This document shows, in pieces, positions 8,841 through 16,708 of a DNA stretch of 64,000 bases. The stretch lies in assembly GCF_005952805.1 (NCBI RefSeq), contig NZ_CP040709.1, positions 3,472,001 through 3,536,000 of the forward strand. The letters run 5' to 3'. The stretch is from Inhella inkyongensis. GTDB lineage: Bacteria; Pseudomonadota; Gammaproteobacteria; Burkholderiales; Burkholderiaceae_C. The notes under the pieces are model-generated. The model ran no database searches, was not told where the DNA came from, and was given only the letters and a program-made list of their open reading frames with translations. Numbering within the stretch: the stretch's first letter is position 1; every line of letters begins with the position of its first letter. A program made the translations under genes and the position numbers.

Positions 8841-9581
8841 ATGCCCGCCCTTAGCGATAAGCACAGCGCCCTCCACACCCAGGCCCGCTGGCATTGGCTG
8901 GTGCTGGCGGCCCTGCTGGCCACCATCCCGGCCTTCTACATCGAGTTGCTGGAAGCCTCACCCCATGCGGTGGGCCGGGGCGTCTACCTGCTGGCCGCGC
9001 TGGCCTTGGGGCTGGCGCAATGGCAGCTGGCCCGGCTGCACGCCCAGGCCCGGCTCTATTTGCGCCGCCAGTGGCTGGATGGATTGCTGGTGCTGGGCCT
9101 GTTGGCCAGCGCCGTGGCGCCGGCCAGCGGCGAGTTCGGCCTGCCGCTGCTGCTGCGTTTTGCGGTCGCGGGCCTCAGCCTGCTGCGCATGACGGACATC
9201 CTGCGTCCCTGGATCACGCGCGGCAGCCTGCGTCATGTGCTGGCTCTGAGCGCGGCGGTGCTGGGCGTTTGCGGCATTGGCTTCTGGCTGCTGGAGCCCC
9301 GGGCACAGACGATTGGAAATGGTCTGTGGCTGGCCTTCACCACGGCCGCGACCGTGGGCTATGGCGACATCGTGCCCACCACCCTGGCCTCCAAGATCTT
9401 CGCCGTCTTCGTGGTGCTGATGGGCTACGCGGCGATCTCGCTCGTCACTGCCAGCATTGCCGCCGTCTGGGTCGAGAGCACAGAACGCAAGATCGAGCAG
9501 GACATCCTGCGCGAGCTGCATGCCGAGGTGCGCGCCCTGCGCGAGGAGCTCAGGGCGCTTAAGCAGGACTCAACGCGCTAG
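8841..9581 (+). CDS. Voltage-gated-type potassium channel protein
   Basis: Integral inner-membrane protein of 246 residues with about six hydrophobic helices, a pore loop with the K+ selectivity signature TTAATVGYGDIVPT near residue 170, a final helix (IFAVFVVLMGYAAISLV), and a charged C-terminal coiled coil (TERKIEQDILRELHAEVR) that probably tetramerises the channel. The voltage-sensor S4 is weak: arginines are present in LRMTDILRPWITRGSLRHV but not regularly spaced. There is no RCK/TrkA_N ligand domain. Its TAG stop shares the CTAG at 9578-9581 with the convergent lipoprotein gene. Confidence 0.88.
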   Translation: MPALSDKHSALHTQARWHWLVLAALLATIPAFYIELLEASPHAVGRGVYLLAALALGLAQWQLARLHAQARLYLRRQWLDGLLVLGLLASAVAPASGEFGLPLLLRFAVAGLSLLRMTDILRPWITRGSLRHVLALSAAVLGVCGIGFWLLEPRAQTIGNGLWLAFTTAATVGYGDIVPTTLASKIFAVFVVLMGYAAISLVTASIAAVWVESTERKIEQDILRELHAEVRALREELRALKQDSTR

Positions 9582-10282
9582 TTTTTGATGGGCTCCCACG
9601 CCAGGGCCAAGGCGAGTGCCAGGTCCGACGCGGTGCGCCGTGCCAGCGCCTCGCCGCGGGGGGCCAACACCACCTGGGGGCGGTCGCCCCCCAGATCCAC
9701 CGCAGCCAAGGCCCGCCCCTCATGCTCAATGACATAGCCGAGCACGCCCTGGGGGATGGGGCTGCGCGCTTGGCGATGCAGAGAGCGCAGTTGCAGCACC
9801 AAGCCCGTGCGGCGGTACTCGCCCTCGCGATAGTCAGGCAGGCCGCGCCCGCCGCCTTCCTGCAGCAGCAGACTGGGGCGCTCGTCGCCCTGCCACTGGC
9901 ATTCCATGCGCCAGGGCTTTTCAGCCTTCAGGCCCAAGACCTCCACTTTCTTATGCAAGGCATTGCAGTGCAGTTCGCGCGGCTCTGCGCCACCCTGCCA
10001 ACGCAGGCTCAGCGGCGCCTTGCCACCGTTGGAGCGGAACAGCGCAAGATCCAAGTTGTCGCGGCTGGCCGAGCGCTTGAAGTGAAGCTGCTCGCCCTCC
10101 CAGGCCAACTGCCCTTCGCGGGGGCTGCCGGCCGGCCCCACCGGGCGCAACGCCTGATCCGCCAGATCCACCGGCAGCTCCACCTGGGTCTGCACCCGCT
10201 GGCTGGCACAGGCCGCCAGAACCAGACCGGCGGCCACCACGGCGGCCAGCCGCTTTCCTCCTTCAATACCTTGCAATTCCAT
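9578..10282 (-). CDS. Putative lipoprotein of unknown function
   Basis: A 234-residue protein with a lipoprotein signal: KR near residue 10, a hydrophobic stretch and the lipobox LVLAAC with Cys25 as the expected lipidated residue. The mature part has many short hydrophobic/polar alternations that suggest beta-structure (GQLAWEGEQLHFKRS, LVLQLRSLHRQA) and two further cysteines (LHCNALHKK, MECQWQG) that could form a disulphide in the periplasm. I recognise no family. It starts 5 bp after acuI on the same strand, so it may be the last gene of a LysR-acuI-lipoprotein run. Confidence 0.7.
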   Translation of the reverse strand: MELQGIEGGKRLAAVVAAGLVLAACASQRVQTQVELPVDLADQALRPVGPAGSPREGQLAWEGEQLHFKRSASRDNLDLALFRSNGGKAPLSLRWQGGAEPRELHCNALHKKVEVLGLKAEKPWRMECQWQGDERPSLLLQEGGGRGLPDYREGEYRRTGLVLQLRSLHRQARSPIPQGVLGYVIEHEGRALAAVDLGGDRPQVVLAPRGEALARRTASDLALALALAWEPIKN

Positions 10283-10287
10283 CCCTT

Positions 10288-11274
10288 TCAGATGCAGCGC
10301 ACCAGGGTGCGCCCGGTCACCCCACGCTGCAGATAGTCGTCAAACACGCCGGGCAGCTCCTGCAAGGCCACCTCACGCTGCACCGTGCGCGCCAGTTGAC
10401 GCGGCTTGAGGTCGTCAGCCAGTCGGGCCCAGACCTTGGCGCGCAGGGCCGGCGGGCAATAGGTGCTGTTGATGCCCAGAAGGTTCACCCCGCGCAGGAT
10501 GAAGGGCATCACCGTGGTGTGCAGCTCATGGCTGCTGGCCAGGCCGATGCTGGCAATCGACCCCAAGGGCTGGGTGCTGGCGCACAGCCAGGCCAAGTGG
10601 GCGCCGCCCAGGTTGTCGATGGCGCCGGCCCACAGGGCTTTCTCCAGCGGGCGCACCTTGTCGGGCAGCTCCGCCGCGACCACCTCGGCCGCACCCAATT
10701 CCTGCAGCCAATCGGCGGCCGCCGGCTTGCCGCTCATGGCCGTGACGCGGTAGCCCAAGCCCGCCAACATCTGCACCGCCAAACTGCCCACCCCGCCGCT
10801 GGCCCCATTGACCAGCACCGACCCGGCCGCAGGTGTAAGGCCGTTGTCCTCCAGGCGCTGAATGCCCATCGCCGCCGTGAAGCCCGCCGTGCCAATGGCC
10901 ATGGCCTCGCGCAGATCCAAGCCGGCGGGCAGCGGCACCAGCCAATCGCCCTGCACCACGGCCTGCTGCGCGAAGCCGCCATCGCTTTCCTCGCCGATGC
11001 CGCAGCCCACCACCAGCACCTCGGCACCAGGGGAAAAGCGCGGATCGCTGGATTCGGCCACCACCCCGGCCAGGTCGATGCCCACGGTCAGCGGGAAGCG
11101 CTTCATGATCCGCCCGGCCCCGGTGGCGGCCAACGCATCCTTGTAATTGATGCCCGACCAATGCACCGCCACACGCACCTGGCCGGCCTGCAAGGGAGCG
11201 GCCTCCAGCGTTTCCAGGCGGGAGACAACGCGGCCCTCTTCTTGGTGGGCGCGGTAAGCAAGATAGGTGTTCAT
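10288..11274 (-). CDS. acuI: Acrylyl-CoA reductase AcuI/YhdH-family oxidoreductase
   Basis: Medium-chain dehydrogenase/reductase lacking the zinc ligands, of the AcuI/YhdH group, which reduces acryloyl-CoA to propionyl-CoA with NADPH and so removes a toxic electrophile. The 328 residues show the N-terminal GroES-like fold (WSGINYKDALAATGAG, TVGIDLAGVV), the Rossmann motif VNGASGGVGSLAVQML, and family blocks AIDNLGGAHLAWLC and GINSTYCPPALRAKVW. The ATG at 11272-11274 overlaps the LysR stop by 4 bases. A longer reading through upstream sequence is open but would overlay the LysR gene. Association with the beta-alanine genes across the divergon suggests a role in C3-CoA metabolism. Confidence 0.88.
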   Translation of the reverse strand: MNTYLAYRAHQEEGRVVSRLETLEAAPLQAGQVRVAVHWSGINYKDALAATGAGRIMKRFPLTVGIDLAGVVAESSDPRFSPGAEVLVVGCGIGEESDGGFAQQAVVQGDWLVPLPAGLDLREAMAIGTAGFTAAMGIQRLEDNGLTPAAGSVLVNGASGGVGSLAVQMLAGLGYRVTAMSGKPAAADWLQELGAAEVVAAELPDKVRPLEKALWAGAIDNLGGAHLAWLCASTQPLGSIASIGLASSHELHTTVMPFILRGVNLLGINSTYCPPALRAKVWARLADDLKPRQLARTVQREVALQELPGVFDDYLQRGVTGRTLVRCI

Positions 11275-12203
11275 GTCGCCATCGTATGGGCCTGAATCAG
11301 GGCCTGCCGAAAGGCCTGCGCGGCGCGCGCGGGCTCGGGGGCGCGACGGCAGATGCAGGAAAACTGGCAGTCGTATTTCAACACCCGTGGGTTGACCGCG
11401 CGCAGCTGCCCCATCCGCACAAAGGGGGCGGCGTAGTGGTCGGGCAGAAAACCCACAAAGCAACCGCTCAGCACCAGCGTCGCCACCGCCTCCTGGTCGG
11501 TGGCGCTGGCGCTGCGGCTCAGGCCCTTGGCGTGCGTCAGCAACAAATTGGGGGAGTGGTAGCCCAGCGCAGCCAGGTCCTGCTGGCGCAGTTCGGCCCA
11601 GCCGGGCGCCCTTTTCCTTTCCTCGAACCAAGGGTGACCAGGCGCCGCATAGAGCAGCATGGTTTCGCCAAACAGCTCGTCATAGGCCAGGCTGTCGCTG
11701 CGCTTGTGCTCGGGCACGATGCCCAGCTGGAAGGCCCCATCCATCACCCCGCGCTCGATGGCGGCAATCGACCCCACATGCAGGTGCAGCATGACCTCGG
11801 GCGCCGCCGCGCGAAAAGCCGCCACCGCCCGGTGGATCTGCGCCTGCGGGTTACTGGCCGTTTTCTCGAACAGGGCCACATGCAGATCGCCACCCAGGCG
11901 CTGGTGGATCTCATGCAGCCGACCGCGAAATTCATCAGTGGCCGACAGCAGGGCCTCGGCGGCCTCCACCAGCTGCTCGCCCTCGGGCGTCAGCGCAAAG
12001 CCCGCGCGCCCGCGCCGACACAGGGTCAATCCCAGGCGCTGTTCCAGGTCCTTCACATGGCGGCTGATGGTGGAGATGGCGATGTTCAGCTCCAGCTCCG
12101 CCGCCGCCATGCCGCCGCAATCGGCCACGGCCTTGAAGACGCGCAGCAGGCGCAAGTCCACATCGCCAAGCTGGCCAATCAGGGCCTTGCTCTTTAGTTT
12201 CAT
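11271..12203 (-). CDS. LysR-family transcriptional regulator (beta-alanine divergon)
   Basis: Transcriptional regulator of about 310 residues: an N-terminal winged helix-turn-helix (VDLRLLRVFKAVADCGGMAAAELELNIA begins it, recognition region AISTISRHVKDLEQRLG) and a C-terminal LysR substrate-binding domain. It is transcribed away from bauA, with about 85 bp between starts, the classic arrangement for a LysR regulator controlling the neighbouring catabolic operon and itself. The ATG at 12203 gives MKLKSKALIG; a GTG two codons upstream (12209) is possible. It probably senses beta-alanine or a related metabolite, as BauR does in Pseudomonas; that is inference from context. Confidence 0.92.
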   Translation of the reverse strand: MKLKSKALIGQLGDVDLRLLRVFKAVADCGGMAAAELELNIAISTISRHVKDLEQRLGLTLCRRGRAGFALTPEGEQLVEAAEALLSATDEFRGRLHEIHQRLGGDLHVALFEKTASNPQAQIHRAVAAFRAAAPEVMLHLHVGSIAAIERGVMDGAFQLGIVPEHKRSDSLAYDELFGETMLLYAAPGHPWFEERKRAPGWAELRQQDLAALGYHSPNLLLTHAKGLSRSASATDQEAVATLVLSGCFVGFLPDHYAAPFVRMGQLRAVNPRVLKYDCQFSCICRRAPEPARAAQAFRQALIQAHTMAT

Positions 12204-12287
12204 AAACACTCAAGTGGGCTGGGATATTTCGCCATCCTATTCAAGCAAAGAAAGGCGCAAGATTCGGCGATTCCCAAGGAGGCCTTG

Positions 12288-13643
12288 ATGAACCTCGCCG
12301 ACACCCAATCCCTGCAAGCCGCATTCACCGACCCCGAGTGGCTCGCCGCGCACTGGATGCCCTTCACCGGCAACCGCCAGTTCAAGGCCGCGCCGCGCCT
12401 GTTCACCAGCGCCCAAGGCGCGCACTACACCACGGCCGATGGGCGCCAGATCTTTGACGGCCTCTCGGGCCTGTGGTGCTGCGGCCTCGGTCATGGCCGG
12501 CAAGAGCTGGTGGACGCCGTGAGCCGCCAGATGGCGACCTTGGACTACGCCCCCGCCTTCCAGTTCGGCCACCCGCTCTCCTTCGAGCTGGCGAACCAGA
12601 TCGTGGCGCGCATGCCCGCCGGCTCCGGCCTGAACCGGGTGTTCTTCACGGCCTCGGGCTCGGAAGCCGCCGACACCTCGCTCAAGATCGCCCGCGCCTA
12701 CTGGCGCGCCAAGGGTCAGGCCAGCAAGACCAAGCTGATCGGCCGCATCAAGGGCTATCACGGCGTGAACTTCGGCGGCATCTCAGTGGGCGGCCTGGTG
12801 GCCAACCGCAAGACCTTTGGGCAGGGCGTGGACGCCGACCACCTGCCGCATACCCAGCCGGCCAATGGCAGCTTCTTCAAGGGCATGCCCCCCACCGGTG
12901 CCGAACTGGCCGACGAACTGTTGAGCCTGATTGCCCTGCACGACGCCAGCAACATCGCCGCCGTCATCGTCGAGCCCTTCTCGGGTTCGGCCGGCGTGGT
13001 CATCCCACCGGTAGGCTATCTAGCCCGCCTGCGCGAGATCTGCACCCAGAACAACATCCTGCTGATCTTTGACGAGGTCATCACCGGCTTTGGCCGCGCC
13101 GGCGCCTGGACCGGGGCCGAAGCCTTTGGCGTCACGCCCGACCTCCTGAACTTCGCCAAGCAGGTCAGCAACGGCGTGCAGCCCCTGGGCGGTGTGGTGG
13201 CCAAGCAGGAGATCTACGACTGCTTCATGCAGGCCGGTGGGCCGGACTACATGCTGGAGCTGCCGCACGGCTACACCTACAGCGCCCACCCAGTGGCCTG
13301 CGCCGCCGGCCTGGCCACCCTGCAGCTGATGGAGCAGGAGCAGTCCATCGACAAGGTGCGCGCCCTCGCCCCAGTGTTTGAAGAGAAGGTGCACAGCCTG
13401 AAGGGCGCCAAACATGTGCTGGACATCCGCAACTACGGCCTTGCCGCCGGCCTGACGATTGCCGCCCACCCCGGCGAGCCAGCCCGCCGCCCCTTCGAGG
13501 TGGCGATGGCGATGTTCCAGAAGGGCTTCTATGTGCGCTATGGCGGCGACACCCTCCAGCTCGCCCCGCCTTTCATCAGCACGCCGGCCCAACTGGACAG
13601 CCTGATCAACGCGCTCGGCGAAACCTTGAACGAAGCAGCCTGA
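12288..13643 (+). CDS. bauA: Beta-alanine (omega-amino acid)--pyruvate aminotransferase
   Basis: Class III PLP-dependent aminotransferase of 451 residues that transfers the amino group of beta-alanine or other omega-amino acids to pyruvate, giving malonate semialdehyde and alanine. The protein shows the family blocks GLSGLWCCGLGHGRQEL, FTASGSEAADTSLKIARAYW, LIFDEVITGFGRAG and NFAKQVSNG, in which Lys291 should hold PLP. The start ATG at 12288 follows AAGGAGG (12277-12283) by 4-5 bases. The next gene, 1 bp downstream, encodes the dehydrogenase for the aldehyde product, so the two form a complete degradation module. Confidence 0.94.
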   Translation: MNLADTQSLQAAFTDPEWLAAHWMPFTGNRQFKAAPRLFTSAQGAHYTTADGRQIFDGLSGLWCCGLGHGRQELVDAVSRQMATLDYAPAFQFGHPLSFELANQIVARMPAGSGLNRVFFTASGSEAADTSLKIARAYWRAKGQASKTKLIGRIKGYHGVNFGGISVGGLVANRKTFGQGVDADHLPHTQPANGSFFKGMPPTGAELADELLSLIALHDASNIAAVIVEPFSGSAGVVIPPVGYLARLREICTQNNILLIFDEVITGFGRAGAWTGAEAFGVTPDLLNFAKQVSNGVQPLGGVVAKQEIYDCFMQAGGPDYMLELPHGYTYSAHPVACAAGLATLQLMEQEQSIDKVRALAPVFEEKVHSLKGAKHVLDIRNYGLAAGLTIAAHPGEPARRPFEVAMAMFQKGFYVRYGGDTLQLAPPFISTPAQLDSLINALGETLNEAA

Positions 13644-13644
13644 T

Positions 13645-15138
13645 ATGAACCGCATCACCCATCTGATCAACGGCCAGCGCGTGGACGGCGGCAGCCGCTT
13701 CAGCCAGGTCTACAACCCCGCCACCGGCCAGGTCACGGCCCAGCTGCAGCTGGCCGACACGCTCACCGTGGACGCCGCCATTGCCTCGGCCCAAGCCGCC
13801 TTCCCGGCCTGGCGCAACACCCCGCCGCTCAAGCGCGCGCGCGTGATGAGCAAATTCAAGGAGTTGCTCGAAGCCAATGCCGACGCGATCTGCCAGCTCA
13901 TCACCGCCGAACACGGCAAGGTGCTTGCCGACGCCCTGGGCGAGCTGCAGCGCGGCATCGAAAACGTCGAGTTCGCCAGTTATGCCCCGCAGCTTTTGAA
14001 GGGCGAGCACAGCCGCAACGTCGGCCCCGGCATCGACTCCTGGAGCGAGTTCCAGGCCCTGGGCGTGTGCGCCGGCATCACGCCCTTCAACTTCCCGGTG
14101 ATGGTGCCGCTGTGGATGTGGCCGATGGCCGTGATCTGCGGCAACACCTTCGTGCTCAAACCCTCGGAGCGCGACCCCTCATCAGCCCTGTTCGTGGCCG
14201 AGCTAGCGCTGCAGGCCGGCCTGCCGCCCGGCGTGCTGAACGTGGTGAACGGCGACAAGGAGGCGGTCGACGCCCTGCTCGACTCACCCCATGTCAAAGC
14301 CGTCAGCTTCGTCGGCTCGACCCCGATTGCCGAGAGCATCTACGCCCATGGCTGCGCCAAGGGAAAACGCGTGCAGGCCCTGGGCGGCGCCAAGAACCAT
14401 GCGGTGCTGATGCCCGACGCCGACCTCGACAACGCCGTGGCCGCCATGATGGGCGCGGCCTTCGGCTCTTGTGGCGAGCGCTGCATGGCCGTGCCGCTGA
14501 TCGTCGCGGTGGGCAATGAAGTGGCGGACGCGGCGGTGGCCAAGCTCAAGGTCGAGATCGCCAAGATGACGGTCGGCCCGGGCACCGTGGGCAACCCCGA
14601 TATGGGCCCGCTGGTGACGAAGGCGCACTTCGACAAGGTGCGCGGCTATGTGGACCAAGGCGTGGCCGAGGGCGCCGAACTGGTGGTGGACGGCCGCGGC
14701 CTAAAGGTAGCCGGCCATGAGAACGGCTACTTCCTGGGTCCCTGCCTCTTTGACCACGTGAAGCGCGGCATGCGCATCTACCAGGAAGAGATCTTCGGCC
14801 CGGTGCTGGGCGTGGTGCGCGTGCACAGTCTGGCCGAGGCCATGGAGCTGATCGACAGCCACGAATACGGCAACGGCACCTGCATCTTCACCCGCGACGG
14901 CGAGGCCGCGCGCTACTTCACCGACCACATCCAGGTCGGCATGGTGGGCGTGAACGTACCGCTGCCCGTACCCGTGGCCTATCACTCCTTCGGTGGCTGG
15001 AAGCGCAGCCTGTTTGGCGACCTGCACGCCTACGGCCCGGATGCCGTGCGCTTCTATACCAAGCGCAAGACCATCACGCAGCGTTGGCCCAGCGGCGGGG
15101 TGAGGGAGAACGCAGTGTTCAGCTTCCCGTCGCACTGA
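13645..15138 (+). CDS. mmsA: (Methyl)malonate-semialdehyde dehydrogenase (CoA-acylating)
   Basis: Aldehyde dehydrogenase-superfamily enzyme of 497 residues. It oxidises malonate semialdehyde to acetyl-CoA, or methylmalonate semialdehyde to propionyl-CoA, with NAD and CoA and loss of CO2. Visible motifs are ITPFNFPVMVPLWMWPMA (residues 148 on), FVLKPSERDPSS, SFVGSTPIAE, and GERCMAVP with catalytic Cys280. There is no general-base Glu motif of hydrolytic ALDHs (GAKNHAVLMPDAD instead), as expected for the CoA-dependent subgroup. It starts one base after the bauA stop. A strong terminator follows at 15209-15232. Confidence 0.95.
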   Translation: MNRITHLINGQRVDGGSRFSQVYNPATGQVTAQLQLADTLTVDAAIASAQAAFPAWRNTPPLKRARVMSKFKELLEANADAICQLITAEHGKVLADALGELQRGIENVEFASYAPQLLKGEHSRNVGPGIDSWSEFQALGVCAGITPFNFPVMVPLWMWPMAVICGNTFVLKPSERDPSSALFVAELALQAGLPPGVLNVVNGDKEAVDALLDSPHVKAVSFVGSTPIAESIYAHGCAKGKRVQALGGAKNHAVLMPDADLDNAVAAMMGAAFGSCGERCMAVPLIVAVGNEVADAAVAKLKVEIAKMTVGPGTVGNPDMGPLVTKAHFDKVRGYVDQGVAEGAELVVDGRGLKVAGHENGYFLGPCLFDHVKRGMRIYQEEIFGPVLGVVRVHSLAEAMELIDSHEYGNGTCIFTRDGEAARYFTDHIQVGMVGVNVPLPVPVAYHSFGGWKRSLFGDLHAYGPDAVRFYTKRKTITQRWPSGGVRENAVFSFPSH

Positions 15139-15454
15139 AGCAAACCGGGACGATTCGACTGCAGCTGTTGATCAGCCGACTTCAATCAAACTGCAAACCG
15201 AAGAAGTGAAAAGGGGCCAGCGGCCCCTTTTTCAATGGGCGGTTGTGAAACTCCACGTTCGATTGAACGGGCCGTGGACAGATTTTCCGGAAGCAGTCGC
15301 TGTGAATCTGGTGCGTTTTTCAAGCGGCGCCAACGGGATCAGAAGGGCCGCGGCCGGCACCGGATGAGCCAGGTCTTCGAAAACCAAGCGGCCACTTCAG
15401 CCGGTCACTCAATCAGGAACGATGGGGCTCTTGTGGCGCCATGATTCGCAAAGC
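15139..15454. other. Intergenic region after mmsA
   Basis: About 316 bp between mmsA and the convergent GNAT gene. It contains the mmsA terminator at 15209-15232. The rest shows no gene I would support; a 69-codon open frame at 15235-15444 lacks a ribosome-binding site and family character. Confidence 0.6.
15209..15232 (+). terminator. Rho-independent terminator of bauA-mmsA
   Basis: Stem AAAAGGGGCC / GGCCCCTTTT with an AGC loop, running into a short T tract. It lies 70 bp after the mmsA stop and, being nearly symmetric with A/T flanks, may also serve the convergent GNAT gene. Confidence 0.9.
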
Positions 15455-15895
15455 TCAAGCGAGTGGCATCAGGTACATCACCCGATCGCTGCGCTGTGCG
15501 ATGCGCTCGTAAAGGGCGCGGGCTGCGACGTTGTCGGCACGCGTGTTCCAGTGCAGCACATAGGCGCCGCCCGCCTTTGCCTCGCTGCGCACGGCCTCGA
15601 TCAAGTGCCGCGCCAGCCCCCTGCCCCGGGCCTGCGGGCAAATGTAGAGGTCCTGGATATAGCAGGCCGGCTGCAGCGCCCAGGTCGAGGGGTGCAGATA
15701 GAAATGCGCCAGGCCCAACACGGCCCCGCCCTCCTGCAGCACCAAGCCGCGCAACTCCTGCCCCGCCACCAAGCGCTCATAGCTGTGGCGATGCAGGGGC
15801 GAATCAACCTCCAACTGTCCATCCACATAGGGCAGCCAGAGATTCAGCCAAGTCTCGTAGGAGATAGTGGCCAGGGGCAGAACTTGAATCGACAT
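15455..15895 (-). CDS. GNAT-family N-acetyltransferase
   Basis: A 146-residue acetyltransferase of the GCN5-related fold. The acetyl-CoA pyrophosphate-binding motif is seen in CPQARGRGLARHLIEAV, preceded by the beta-4 strand YIQDLYI and followed by WNTRADNVAARALYERI, the usual motif-B region. The substrate is unknown. The ATG at 15895 is used; a TTG two codons upstream is less likely. It is divergent from the LysE-type exporter gene by about 65 bp and convergent with mmsA. Confidence 0.85.
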   Translation of the reverse strand: MSIQVLPLATISYETWLNLWLPYVDGQLEVDSPLHRHSYERLVAGQELRGLVLQEGGAVLGLAHFYLHPSTWALQPACYIQDLYICPQARGRGLARHLIEAVRSEAKAGGAYVLHWNTRADNVAARALYERIAQRSDRVMYLMPLA

Positions 15896-15961
15896 GGGCA
15901 AAGTGCGCGGCAGCTAGCGGGGCGCGCCTTGTACCCCATGGCCTTTGCCGACAATGCCGCC

Positions 15962-16603
15962 ATGGACGCCCTGCTCACCCTGCCCCAGCTGCTCACCTTC
16001 CTGGGCGCCGCCTTTCTGCTGACCCTGGCCCCCGGGCCCGACAACCTGATGGTGCTGAGCCTCGGGCTGGCGCGGGGCCGGCGCGCCGGGTTGGCCTTTG
16101 GCGCCGGCTGCGCGCTGGGCTGCCTGAACCACACCCTGCTGGCCACCCTGGGCGTGGGCGCCCTGATCGCCGCCTCGCCCCTGGCCTTCGACGCCCTGCG
16201 CTGGGCCGGTGGGCTCTATCTGCTGTGGCTGGGTGTTGGCGCGCTACGCGCAGCCTGGCGCAGCGCGGGCGGTTTCAACGCGCCGCTGGCGCGCACGGAG
16301 AGCCCGACGCGCCTGTTTGCCAAGGGCCTGTTCGTGAATGCCATCAACCCCAAGGTGGTGATGTTCTTCCTGGCCTTTCTGCCGCAATTTGTGGATGCCG
16401 GCCGCGGCCAGGCGGCCTGGCAGATGGCGCAGCTGGGTTTGCTGTTCACCCTGCAGGCGCTGCTGGTGTTTGGCGCCATCGGTTGGTTTGCCGGGCAGTT
16501 CGGTGAGAGCCTGAAGCGCCAGCCCAGCCTGGGGCGCTGGCTGGATGGCTTGGCGGGCGCGGTGTTTGTGGGCCTGGGGGCGCGGCTGCTGCTCGTACGC
16601 TGA
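15962..16603 (+). CDS. LysE/RhtB-family amino-acid exporter
   Basis: Inner-membrane translocator of 213 residues with about six hydrophobic helices and the family N-terminus: LTFLGAAFLLTLAPGPDNLM, in which the PGP(D/N) motif is diagnostic, then GRRAGLAFGAGCALG and the cytoplasmic segment FAKGLFVNAINPKVVMFFLAF. Relatives export amino acids such as lysine, threonine or homoserine. I chose ATG at 15962 (MDALLTLPQ), although ATG at 15938 is also in frame. The specific substrate cannot be read. Confidence 0.9.
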   Translation: MDALLTLPQLLTFLGAAFLLTLAPGPDNLMVLSLGLARGRRAGLAFGAGCALGCLNHTLLATLGVGALIAASPLAFDALRWAGGLYLLWLGVGALRAAWRSAGGFNAPLARTESPTRLFAKGLFVNAINPKVVMFFLAFLPQFVDAGRGQAAWQMAQLGLLFTLQALLVFGAIGWFAGQFGESLKRQPSLGRWLDGLAGAVFVGLGARLLLVR

Positions 16604-16708
16604 GTTCGCGGCGAGCGAAGCTCGGAAACCTACACTGCGGGCCTTCGCCCGCATGCCCCGGTGCTCACAAGGCGCCGCGCGGCCCTGGGTTCTCTTGCCT
16701 TACCCGCC

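Noticed and set aside
11275..11631. In-frame N-terminal extension of AcuI
   Set aside because: It would lie wholly inside the LysR gene; the ATGA overlap at 11271-11274 is the natural start.
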